31,066 bases of DNA from Stagonosporopsis chrysanthemi (taxonomy: Eukaryota > Ascomycota > Dothideomycetes > Pleosporales > Didymellaceae): contig JAFISE010000275.1 of the NCBI GenBank assembly GCA_022560025.1, positions 1-31,066 of the forward strand. The letters are read 5' to 3'. The notes under the pieces are model-generated. The model made no database searches, had not been told where the DNA came from, and saw nothing but the letters and a program-made list of their open reading frames with translations. Position 1 is the first letter of the stretch. Each line of letters begins with the position of its first letter. Position numbers and translations under genes: made by a program. Shown piece by piece: positions 22,183-30,759 of the stretch.

Positions 22183-22396
22183 TGTTACAGGATTCCTCTC
22201 TGATACCCTTTAACCCTACCTCAGGCACACCCAGGCCAAGGGCTAGGCCGCGCACGGGCCTCTTATATATATACTCCTATCAAATCCAGAGGCTTACACC
22301 TCAAGGATTCGTCTGATATCTAAATACAACCCCAATTCGGCCTTGAAGCCATCCTATCTACCTTGAGTCTAATTGCCTGCCTACAGTGACCTCACA
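22183..22396 (+). repeat. 5' LTR of element A2
   Basis: 214 bp, from TGTTACAGG to CTCACA. It differs from the 3' LTR at about 13 sites, all transitions, no gaps, so LTR divergence here measures RIP rather than age. The tract at 22264-22274 is the likely TATA element. Confidence 0.93.
22264..22274 (+). promoter_or_regulatory. Putative TATA element of the element A LTR promoter
   Basis: An uninterrupted TATATATA tract in the middle of the LTR, kept in all four LTR copies of element A, placed where the U3 promoter of the genomic RNA is expected. Confidence 0.45.
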
Positions 22397-22474
22397 ATTC
22401 AAATCCTTCCTATTTCCTCTTAGAAGAGGCAGTCGACTCGCGACTCAGAGTGGATTACTAGCCACGTGTCAACA
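22397..22474 (+). other. Leader of element A2 with non-canonical primer site
   Basis: Only 78 bp separate the LTR from the gag ATG. The LTR-adjacent bases ATTCAAATCCTTCC do not begin with TGG, so the usual tRNA 3'-end primer site is not evident. TTCAAATCC resembles the T-arm of a tRNA gene. Confidence 0.4.
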
Positions 22475-23749
22475 ATGGCTGGAGGACATCGTACCCTCTA
22501 GAGCGCAACACAGAGCGCAGGGGACGCACCCCTCAACGACCCCAGGACGACCCTGGAGACGCGTCGCAACGACACTAATCGCAAAGACAACACCCTGGCG
22601 GACGCGTCAAGCGACGGAAATTTCGCGCCTATCAATGCAAGAGCAACGACGCTCCCAGTACACCCAAGGAGGCGCAAGAGCCAGGAAGAAGCAGCAAGCC
22701 TCCAGGCAATAGTCGCGAAAAGACTAGATACCCTAGAGGAAGCAGAGCTTTGTAATGCGCCAATTACTGAGATTAAGCTGCAACAGAAGCAACTCGATCG
22801 CGCAGTGGCGACAATGAAAGAAGCCTAGGGCGGACAGACCCTAGGCCATAGCCAGCCAGCCTTCGACGAGGCTAGGCGGCTTATGCAGACATTAAACAAC
22901 GTCTAGCCAAAGCTAAAGCTGGGCACAGAGAAAACGTCTCCAACCCCCTAGCAGGTTGACCAGTGGGCGAAAGACATTAAGACGGCGTTTCAGTATACTC
23001 AAGTGCTGGAGGACTCTGTCACCTGCACCTACTAGATTATAGGTACTATACAGTTCAGTACTCACAGAGAATTAATCTAACAACAGATTACTAAGGGATC
23101 AATCTAGACATAGGCCGAGCTCTGCGCAGTAGAGGAACAGCTAGTCTAAGATCCTGTCTTCACTCGTTACGAGAACTACCAGAAGTTCTTTGAGATTGAG
23201 TAGAGGAAGGAAGACTCTGCAAACTCGTTCCTTATGCTACTTAGTCAAAGAGAGTCCCTGCTACCACGCAGCTTCTTTAAGTTTGACGATAGCACAGAGG
23301 ACTACGAGTTTAAGATAGCGTTTATCTAGAGCAAAATCCCAGAGCTATTGCAGAAGGAAATTCAACGCAATAGCGCACTAGAGCACATCTAGGAGTAGTC
23401 TAAGTTTAAGAGGGCCCTCTGCAACGCAGAAACTGCTGTAGGACTGTTAAAAGCTACCCTAGAAAAGTCTGACTGACAACTAATAGGGAAGCGTAGCCTT
23501 AGTTCTCTGTCTAGGCGTAAGTTCAAACGCTAGAACAGCCGTGGGAATACTCTAGCCTATAGCAAACCCAGCACCGTTCTAGGGGAGCTTTAACAGCTAC
23601 CTACAGCCCTAGCACAGAACTCTAGGCGCTGGACATTATAAGGCGGCAGAAACTAGTCCTAACTAAGGGATCACTATAAACTACACTGGAAAAACCAGGA
23701 CTATAGGAACAGCTAACAGAAGCAGGACTAGGGAAAAGGAAAGCCCTAG
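22475..23749 (+). pseudogene. gag of element A2
   Basis: ATG at 22475 (AACAATGGC) opens a frame of about 420 codons, interrupted by TAG, TAA and TGA codons, all explicable by RIP of Gln, Arg or Trp codons. The translation is polar and helical, with a capsid-like central part (YENYQKFFEIE, ANSFLMLLSQRESLLPRSFF) typical of Gypsy gag, then a basic tail. Unlike element B, I find no CCHC zinc knuckle. Near the end the sequence is open in both gag and pol frames. GGGAAAA at 23731-23737 is in register for -1 slippage. The protein would assemble the particle that packages element RNA. The 3' limit is uncertain because the terminal TAG could itself be a RIP stop. Confidence 0.75.
23731..23737 (+). promoter_or_regulatory. 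Candidate -1 ribosomal frameshift heptamer (gag-pol, element A)
   Basis: GGGAAAA is read G-GGA-AAA in the gag frame, the X-XXY-YYZ pattern. A one-base backward slip enters the pol frame at 23737. Both frames are open around it if RIP stops are ignored. Confidence 0.4.
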
Positions 23750-26700
23750 TGGCGAACCTATCCTGACTGCTACTGGGGCCAGATTCCAAAGGGAAGAAGA
23801 CCTGTATTGCAGTGACAGTGCACCTACAGGTGCCCAGCAGCACCCCTAAGACACTCTGAGCCCTGTACAATTTAGGTGCTAAGCTAAATCTCGCCAACAG
23901 GGCGAGTCTAGAGGGGACGAATATTGTACCCTACAGCAACGCAAGGAAACTAATAGCTACTACTATTAACGACAAGCAACTGTAGATTTACGGGTCTTGC
24001 CAGCTAACTATAGACTGCCCTAACAGCGCAGGTACTGTAAAGCAGGTAGGACTAGAAACCTTTTAGACAGCTGACTTCTACAGGTATAACCTTATTCTAG
24101 GGTACCTGTAGCTTGCAGAGGCGGACCTATGCATCTGTTTTGCTGAAGGAACGTTTACATAGTATACTAACAGAACAGAGAGAGTCTTTATTGCCTCTGT
24201 CTAAGAACTGTTCAACAACCTAGGCCTAGGCGAGCAACCGTATTTGCTCTACCTACAGGCCCTGCGTAGGACTGAGGGTCAGCTAGGCACTCCCTGGCTG
24301 CGCCCTGACTCTATACGCTGTCAACGCAACTTAGACTCTCCCTGCTAGGATAACTACCTTCAGTTAGTCTCTGCAGTACTGGAGGAGCATATAGCAGGCG
24401 TTATCTCTATTCTAGGTTGTGAAGAGTCCCCAGCAGACTACGACAGGGACGTGCCTTAGGTTCTACCTAAGGATGACAAGCCTGATAAAGACAAACTCTG
24501 TTTTGTACTGCTGAAGCTCTACTACAAGTAGTACGCTTTCAGCAAACGTCAATTAGGAGTGCTGCCCCCTTATTAGGAGTACGATTACTCTATTGACATT
24601 GTAGAGGGCGCAAAAGTGCTAAATCTCCCAATATACAACCTTTCTTGCAAGGAACTAGATATTCTTTAGGAATACCTCAACACAGCGCAGGAGAAGGGGT
24701 AGATCAGACTAAGCAAGTCTCTAGCTGGTGCCCCAATCCTGTTTGTCCTAAAGGCTGACGGTACCATGAGACTGTGCGTGGACTACTGGGGATTGAACAA
24801 GGTAACGATCAAGAATCGCTACCTAATTCCCCTAGTCAGTAAGATGCTCAATAGACTGTTAAAGGCGCGGGTTTTTACCAAGCTAGATCTACGTGACGCC
24901 TATCATAGGCTCTAGATCAAGGAAGGTGACGAGTGGAAGACTGCGTTTAAGACACGATATAGGCACTTTGAGTACCTAGTTATGCCCTTTAGGTTGGCTA
25001 ACGCCCTAGCGACATTCCAGTCGTATATTCACAGAGCCCTTGGGGGCCTGCTTGATTGGACTTGCGTAGTGTACTTGGACGACATCCTGATCTACTTAGA
25101 GAACCTAGAAGATCACGATCGTTATGTTGAAGAGGTACTCGACCGTTTGGTTGAGTGGGGCCTGTTTGCCAAGGCAAGCAAGTGCTCCTTCTTAACAGAA
25201 TCTGTTGAGTTTCTAGGCTTCATTGTCACACCTAAGGGCGTGGTGATAGACCTAGAAAGAGTGCGCACTATCACAGAGTGGCCTGAGCCTGAGGGCTATA
25301 AGGACATCTAGGTGTTTCTTGGCTTTGCAAACTTCTATAGGAGGTTTGTGTACAATTACTTAGGTATCGTGCGACTGCTGGTGGACTATATGACGGCCGC
25401 CTAGAACCTAGAGCTGGACTGAGAGGGACCCAATCCCCAGAAGGGGGGGGCGAAGTCGAAGAAGGAAATGCGCAAAGGCCCAACCAAATGGTATAGACTA
25501 TGGAGCTGGCCTGAGGACGTCTGCGCGGCGTTCCTCAATATTAGGGCTCGGTTTACCGAGGCTCCAGTGCTTCAGCACTTTGACCCTGCAAAGCCGATTG
25601 TGGTCCTTACAGACGCATCGGATTTTGCTATGGCAGCTATACTGCTGCAGCTACAGACGTCTGAGCTGATGACCGAGAGTCACTGGAAGCTAGTAGCGTT
25701 CTAGAGCAAGAAGTTCTAGGGACCATCAGTGAGATGGCATACCCACGATAAGGAACTGTCAGCGATCGTGTTGGCATTCCGGCAGTGGAGGCAATACCTC
25801 AAGCACGCCGCGTCTACGATCCGAGTACTCTCCAATCATAACAATCTGAGGTACTTTATAACAACAAAGGAGCTCTCTCCAAAACAGGCCCGTTGGGCAG
25901 AAGAGCTATCTAGATTCGACTTTGAAGTCGAATACAAACCCGGACCTGAGAATGCAGCGGACGGCCCTTCAAGGCGTCCTGACTACGCTCAGGGTATGGT
26001 TGTTGGAGAGCAGCAAGCGTTAAGGGACGCTATGCTACCCACTCTCTAGCAGAAGCTTCGGATATGGACTCTTGCAAAGTCTATGGCTTACAGCGTGGTA
26101 CAGGCCGCGCGGGGTGCTGACCACCCCAGGGGGGCGCCGAGGGCAACCCGTCAATACCCTGAAGATGCTCCTGTGATTCTGCCGCCCGAAGGTGTGAGTT
26201 CAGAGGATAGTACAACGCCGCCTGTGGGCGTGAGTTCGGGGTACCCTCTGCCGCCTGAAGGTGTGAGTTCAGAACACGCTACGCCGCCCGAGGGTGCGAG
26301 TTCAGGGGAAAGTGCAACGCTGCCTGCAGGCGTGAGTTTGGTGTACCCCCTGCCGCCCAGAGGCGTGAGTTTGGAGTTAGTGACCCTGCCGCCTGCAGGC
26401 GTGAGTTCAGGGCACAGCAGCATCGTCCCTGCGGATATCCGCCAGCAGCAGTCTGGTTCTGGAGGTGCGCCTCCCTCAGCTCTTGACTAGCCTTCTATAG
26501 ATCATGGCGATTGGGGTCAATCTGATTCATCCGAAGCTCGGGAAACGGACTTTGACGTCACAGCGGCTCTCCTTCGTAGCCTAGACGGTCAAGTTGGCGC
26601 TCCCACATACCTTGCGAATGTAGCCACGCAAGGAGAGACTGTATACGCTCTGGAGGCCCCAGAACGTCTCCTCAATTTCATCAGACAGGTTCAGGAATGG

Positions 26701-28701
26701 GATAAGGCCTTTCCTGGGAACGAGTCGCTGACGCGCCGAGAGGCGGGCGGAGCGGGTAAGGGACAGCATTATTGGCAAATTGACCCCAATGGCGTCCTGC
26801 GTAAGAGTGGGAAAGTATGGATTCCTAAGGATGCAACTCTTTGCGAAACTATCCTTTTAAGGAATTATGATGACCCTATAGGGGGTCATTTTGGCATAGA
26901 GAAGACTGTTGAGGTTCTGAAACGAAAGTACTACTAGCCTTAGTTAACTAGGGACGTGAAGGAGTATATCTACAGGTGCCTGGCTTGTCAACTGAACAAG
27001 ATCTGGAGACACAAGCCCTAGGGACTACTGTTACCTCTCCCTGTACCTGATACAGCCTGGCGTTACTTCTCCCTTGACTTCGTTACAGATCTACCTGTGT
27101 CTAAGGATGCCAGAGGGAACGAGTATGACTTGATATTGGTCCTTGTAGACTGGTTTAGTAAGTACGTCCGATACTTTCCCGGAACCAAGACGATCACGGC
27201 CCAGAGCCTAGCTGAGCTGCTGCTAGAACAGTGTTTCCTGCTACAAGGCCTGCTGGACACCCTGCTGTCAGATTGAGGTTCTGTCTTCACCAGCCAGTTC
27301 TGGTCTGATATATGCTACTACCTCAAGATAGTCTACTGTCTTAGTACAGCCTTCTATCCCTAGACAGACGGCCAGACAGAACGGCAAAACCAAGAGCTTG
27401 AGACGTACCTTTGCATATACATGAACTACCAACAAGACAACTAGGTAGACCTCCTGCTGTATGCAGAGTACGCATATAACTCAAAGCCTCACGCAGCTTA
27501 TGGCGAGTCTCCTATCAAGGTTGCCTATAGTGTTGATCCTAAAGGCTTTGACAGAGTGCCAGACGAGCATTAGTTACGCTAACTACCTGCTGACTAGGAC
27601 AAGGACGCGAAGGCCCTAGAGCTACGACAGCAAGTCGCCAGGCGCCTTATGCGTTGGCATGAAGCTTGGGCTACAGCAAAGGAGACTCTGGAGTACGCCT
27701 AACAGAGCCAAGCTCGTTGGTACAACTCTAAGAGATCTGAACGACACTTTGCGGAAGGGGATTAGGTAATCCTCTGCGCAAAGAACCTCCTTACCAAGCG
27801 TCCTTTAAAGAAGTTCAACGCAAGGTACTTGGGGCTGTTTACAGTCCTTAAAAAGGTTGGGAAATTGGCATACAAGCTTGAGCTGCCACCCTCTATAGAC
27901 AGAGTGCACCTAGTGTTCAACGTCTCGCTACTTAAACCCTGGAGGGAGCCCCTTGCAACCAAGGAGTTCTAGCTAGGTCTAGTGCAGATTCCTATGGATG
28001 CCCTACCTTGTAATAGGTACGAGGTTGAGGGAATCCTAGAGCACTGCGACTCTGCCGCCCAAGGGCGTAAGTACAGAGTTAAGTGGCTAGGTTGGTCAAA
28101 TAAAGACGCAACCTGGGAACCACGTGAGCATCTTGATTATTGTAATCAGATACTTAAAGACTACCACAAAGATTCCTGTGACTCATCACAATTGAGACCT
28201 GCGGGTTAAAAGCGTAAAGCGCCTAAGGATCTTGAACCTCTGAGGAGGAAGAGAGGACGTCTGCAGAAGTCCTCTACGGGCAATTAGTGCTAAATCCACA
28301 CGTCCAACAGTAACACGATTGGCGTCGACCTATGGCGAACTGTCAAGAGGCTGATACAGGTCCGGCAACGATCTGATGTAGTCACTGAATAGTCAAGGAA
28401 CTTGTTCTGCCCACAAGATGCAATTGTAAAGTGGGTTATGCCTAGCATTGAACTATTTGACTCAGAAAGCCTTTATAGCTATCCTGCACACTACTACTAA
28501 CCTAAACCTCCACCTTATAATGAGCGGGACTCAGGCAGAAGGGCGGACTACTACGTCTACCCCAGCTTCCGCCCTTGGTAGGAGAGGCTGCTACAGAAAG
28601 ACGACTGAACGCAGCCAGAGGAGCCTTAGTCGCGCTGGGGATGTCAGTACTATAGTAGTACCAACGCTTCTCAGCATTAGCAGCGCGACCGGCCTTCTTA
28701 A
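23737..28701 (+). pseudogene. pol polyprotein of element A2 (protease, RT, RNase H, integrase, chromodomain, C-terminal extension)
   Basis: One frame of about 1650 codons with RIP-type stops. The protease site reads YNLGA at 23866-23880, presumably from Asp-Ser-Gly-Ala. Reverse transcriptase covers about 24750-25310, with KLDLRDAYH, VMPFRLANALATFQ and an intact YLDD at 25072-25083. RNase H follows (LTDASD at about 25606; WAEELSRFDFEVEY). A Gly-Val-Ser-Ser repeat linker lies at 26181-26412. The integrase HHCC finger spans about 26886-26990 (CLAC). The core has Asp at 27076, Asp at 27271 followed by TGA, and Glu at 27379. The chromodomain (28018-28165) is intact: YEVEGIL, YRVKWLGW, ATWEP. A further 160 codons, basic then Tyr/Pro-rich, run to TAA at 28699 and overlap the antisense gene. 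An earlier TAA (28207) could be the true end, but coding-like sequence continues past it. Confidence 0.93.
26181..26412 (+). repeat. Seven-unit tandem repeat encoding the PPxGVSS linker in pol
   Basis: GGYGTGAGTT recurs at 26191, 26227, 26260, 26293, 26329, 26362 and 26398, spacings 36, 33, 33, 36, 33 and 36 bp. All are multiples of three, so each unit encodes PPEGVSSE-like peptides between RNase H and integrase. It is probably a flexible linker. The same unit occurs outside pol at 29948-30129. Confidence 0.9.
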
Positions 28702-29430
28702 AGTGCTCCTCAACCAAGCTATTAACTACAACATTGGAGGGCGCCTTCTCGCCTACTGTACCAATAGCAGCCTTTATAAAGTTAGCAAACATCTAGCAGA
28801 GACTAGGACCATCCTTACATTGTAGCGCTGCAGATTGTGCTCGCGAGATACCTGACGATCGTGACGGTATTGGGACCTAGTCTTGCCGCTGCTCTTGACC
28901 TTCTGGGCAACCACAGCATTATACTCCTTGAACCCAATGCGGCAAGCTTTGGCGTAGTCGTATGCGGTCTGGAAGAAGGTCTGGGTGGTCTTGAGGACCT
29001 CAGCGTCAGTCAAGGTGTCACTTGCTGCGGCAACGGCATCGTTATGCTTGCAGAGGGCGCGGTCAATCAGCCAGTCAAGGATGTTGCAGGCTCAACGGAA
29101 GTGTGCCTCTATCTGCTTCGCGTTAGTACTGGAATGACACTGGAGAAGGCTTGGGCATACCTCAACACAACTACCCTTATAGGCCTGAGCGCAACTAGAA
29201 CAGACACTAAAATTGTTGTTGCGCGTGGCATAGCCCTCAGCGCGTCAAAACACCGCAATAAACGACAAAATTATGCCATCAGGGTCAGTCTTAGAAGCAG
29301 TTGTGAGGCGGGTAACGCTGCCGCAGCACCAGAAGCGTGTAAGTAAAGGCTGCAGAGCTATGTTATCAGGCAAAGCATACACAAAGTCAGGCAGAGGCTT
29401 GTTTAAGACGTGAGAAGGTGCTGGAGTCAT
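28502..29430 (-). pseudogene. Antisense accessory gene of element A2, spliced, Cys-rich protein of unknown function
   Basis: On the minus strand ATG at 29430 begins MTPAPSHVLNK and runs to 28819. A 47-nt intron (28818-28772) restores frame to exon 2, which ends at TAG 28504-28502, giving about 293 codons. Only two stops interrupt it, TGA at 29245-29247 and 29092-29094, both possible RIP products. The middle holds a Cys cluster, C-x2-C-x7-C-x3-C-x5-C at 29137-29202, perhaps metal-binding. A helical Lys-rich region follows (DAEVLKTTQTFFQTAYDYAK), then a basic segment (KTRSQYRHDRQVSREHN). A TATA box sits 86 bp upstream of the ATG with a C/T-rich leader. It is convergent with pol and overlaps its end by about 200 bp. 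I recognise no family. Accessory genes are known in some fungal Gypsy elements, but kinship cannot be judged here. Confidence 0.7.
28772..28818 (-). other. Intron of the element A2 antisense gene
   Basis: GTAAGG donor at 28818, GCTAAC branch motif at 28786-28781, AAG acceptor at 28774-28772. Splicing joins RYN to AAIGTVGEK in frame. AAG is a less common acceptor than CAG or TAG. The alternative CAG further on would leave exon 2 starting with TAG. Confidence 0.6.
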
Positions 29431-29515
29431 AGTAACTAGTTGCAGAAGAGGTATCACAGCAAAGAGATGCAGGTAGTTGAGTGTAGTGTGTAAGAAGTCG
29501 GAGTGCCGTAGTGTG
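29431..29515 (-). promoter_or_regulatory. C/T-rich 5' leader of the antisense gene
   Basis: The minus strand between TATA box and ATG is pyrimidine-rich (CACTCCGACTTCTTACACAC and onwards), as fungal transcription start regions often are. The frame is open upstream of the ATG but the ATG is the first after the TATA box. Confidence 0.4.
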
Positions 29516-29524
29516 TTTATATAG
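29516..29524 (-). promoter_or_regulatory. TATA box of the antisense gene
   Basis: CTATATAAA on the minus strand, 86 bp before the ATG. The corresponding site in heavily mutated A1 (20808-20816) is identical. Confidence 0.5.
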
Positions 29525-29934
29525 TCCACCAACCGTCCCCTAGCCACGCTCTAACCTCTGACCACTCTCTTACCTACTCTTCACAACATTTACTTGCGCC
29601 TAAAAGCAGCATGCGACTATTTACTTGCATAGCTAATAGCTACACAATCTCACCCCTGCGGGTTGCTGTTTTACCCAGGGCGTGACAGGGCAAATGCTGG
29701 AAGTTCAATGACGCTGCGCGATCATTGAATTAGGCACTTATCAGAAGGTGACAAACAGTCAATCGTGACCTGTTTGCTATATAAGATGCCGCTCCTATAA
29801 AGGAATGAATCCTAAGGCTGCTTGCGCAGGAGCCAGACCTATTACGGGAGCCCATCAGTGACCTTGCAGGGCACCTATAGGTTAGAGTATAAGCATTCAC
29901 ATCTAAGGAACTCACATGTTAAGCATCCTTTAAT
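29525..29934. other. Upstream region of the antisense gene, non-coding, with inverted repeats
   Basis: About 410 bp with no convincing frame on either strand. It holds TTCAATGA/TCATTGAA (29704-29711 and 29722-29729) and AAACAG/CTGTTT arms near 29754-29776, and a CTATATAAG motif on the plus strand near 29777. It is the natural place for regulatory sites of the antisense gene. Confidence 0.4.
29704..29729. repeat. Perfect inverted repeat upstream of the antisense gene
   Basis: TTCAATGA and TCATTGAA separated by ten bases, 8 of 8 matching. It lies about 180 bp upstream of the antisense TATA box. Confidence 0.6.
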
Positions 29935-29947
29935 TCTGCTGCCTGCA

Positions 29948-30129
29948 GGCGTGAGTTTAGAATTTGTACAACGCTGCCTACGGGTGTAAGTTCAGAGTAC
30001 CCCTGGTTCTGCCACCTGAGAGTAAAGTTCAGAACACGTGCAACACTGCCAGAGAGCGTGAGTTTAGAGCACTGCTACGCCACCTACAGGTGTGAGTTCA
30101 GAGCAACCCCTGCTGTCTACAGGCGTGAG
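29948..30129 (+). repeat. Six-unit tandem repeat in the 3' region, same unit as the pol linker repeat
   Basis: Units like GGCGTGAGTTTAG begin near 29948, 29983, 30019, 30055, 30089 and 30122. Spacings of about 35, 36, 36, 34 and 33 bp are not all multiples of three, so the units fall in different frames and are not a translated array. Confidence 0.8.
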
Positions 30130-30524
30130 TTCAGGGCATTAGGAGGGCGACGTTGCGGCGTTTACCCTACAAACAACAGGTTGAGGCCTGATCAATATGC
30201 CAGCCAATAGTAGGCCTACCTGTTCAAAGTTGACCTAAGAGGAGCTTGAGGCTCTGCAGGAGAGGCTACAACTCTGAGCGCGTACACGGCCAGGGACCAA
30301 AGGCTAAGCATCAGTAACTACTCGCACCTCCCCTGGCCTAGGCTAGGGGCAGGTTGACAGTAGCACCAGCCTCTGGGGTTGAGTCTGAGTACTTGATCCC
30401 TGTGACAGTCACAGCAGCTTCTCTAGCTAAGGTTTTTTCCTCCTGTGGGACAGAGGTTTTCTAGAGCCCAGCAGCTGTACTTCACACAAGAATAGGAACT
30501 CTGAGCAGTTCAGGACGAGCTGCA
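30130..30524 (+). other. 3' region of element A2 with a short coding-like sense segment
   Basis: From ATG 30197 the plus frame reads MPANSRPTCSKLT-stop-EELEALQERLQL and continues to about 30400, broken only by stops compatible with RIP. It may be a small third ORF or the decayed remnant of one. The rest, up to the purine tract, shows no frame. Confidence 0.3.
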
Positions 30525-30540
30525 AGAAGGGGGGGGCTAT
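30525..30540 (+). other. Polypurine tract of element A2
   Basis: AAGAAGGGGGGGG followed by CTAT directly before the 3' LTR. The eight-G run is destroyed in A1. Confidence 0.75.
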
Positions 30541-30754
30541 TGTCACGGGATTCCTCTCTGATACCCCTCAACCCTACCTCAGGCACACCCAGGCCAAGGG
30601 CCAGGCTGCGCACGGGCCTCCCATATATATACTCCTATCAAATCCAGAGGCTCACACCTTAAGGATTCGTCTGATATCTAAATACAACCCCAATTCGGCC
30701 TTGAAGCCATCCCATCTACCTTGAGTCCGATTGCCTGCCTACAGTGACCTCACA
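30541..30754 (+). repeat. 3' LTR of element A2
   Basis: 214 bp, from TGTCACGGG to CTCACA, then AGTTA (30755-30759). Confidence 0.95.
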
Positions 30755-30759
30755 AGTTA
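30755..30759. repeat. Right target-site duplication of element A2 (AGTTA)
   Basis: Matches 22178-22182. Confidence 0.85.

Larger units (their letters stand above)
22183..30754 (+). mobile_element. Gypsy chromovirus LTR retrotransposon element A, copy 2 (A2), moderately RIP-mutated
   Basis: Complete 8572-bp element with 214-bp LTRs, AGTTA target duplication, gag, pol in the -1 frame, a purine tract, and an extra gene on the opposite strand near the 3' end. Long open stretches remain in RT, RNase H, integrase and chromodomain. All genes still carry RIP-type stops, so the copy is inactive. It serves as the readable reference for A1. Confidence 0.95.

Noticed and set aside
22386..22712. 108-codon plus-strand frame at the start of element A2
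   Set aside because: It starts inside the LTR and is out of frame with gag; the gag frame from 22475 has the capsid-like translation.
23622..23897. 91-codon minus-strand frame opposite the gag-pol junction of A2
   Set aside because: Shadow of the sense gag and pol frames, both open here.
26151..26423. Minus-strand open frame of 90 codons over the GVSS repeat (and its counterpart at 10204-10476)
   Set aside because: It mirrors a tandem repeat whose sense frame is clearly coding within pol. A stop-free repeat unit gives a stop-free complement.
28837..29346. 169-codon plus-strand frame over the antisense gene of A2
   Set aside because: It is the complement of the antisense exon 1; the minus strand has promoter, intron and a more protein-like composition.
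29730..29915. 61-codon minus-strand frame upstream of the antisense promoter
   Set aside because: No motif, no start context, and it lies in a region with inverted repeats that looks regulatory.
22183..30754. Estimating insertion age from LTR divergence
   Set aside because: The differences between the LTRs are all transitions typical of RIP, so they do not measure time.
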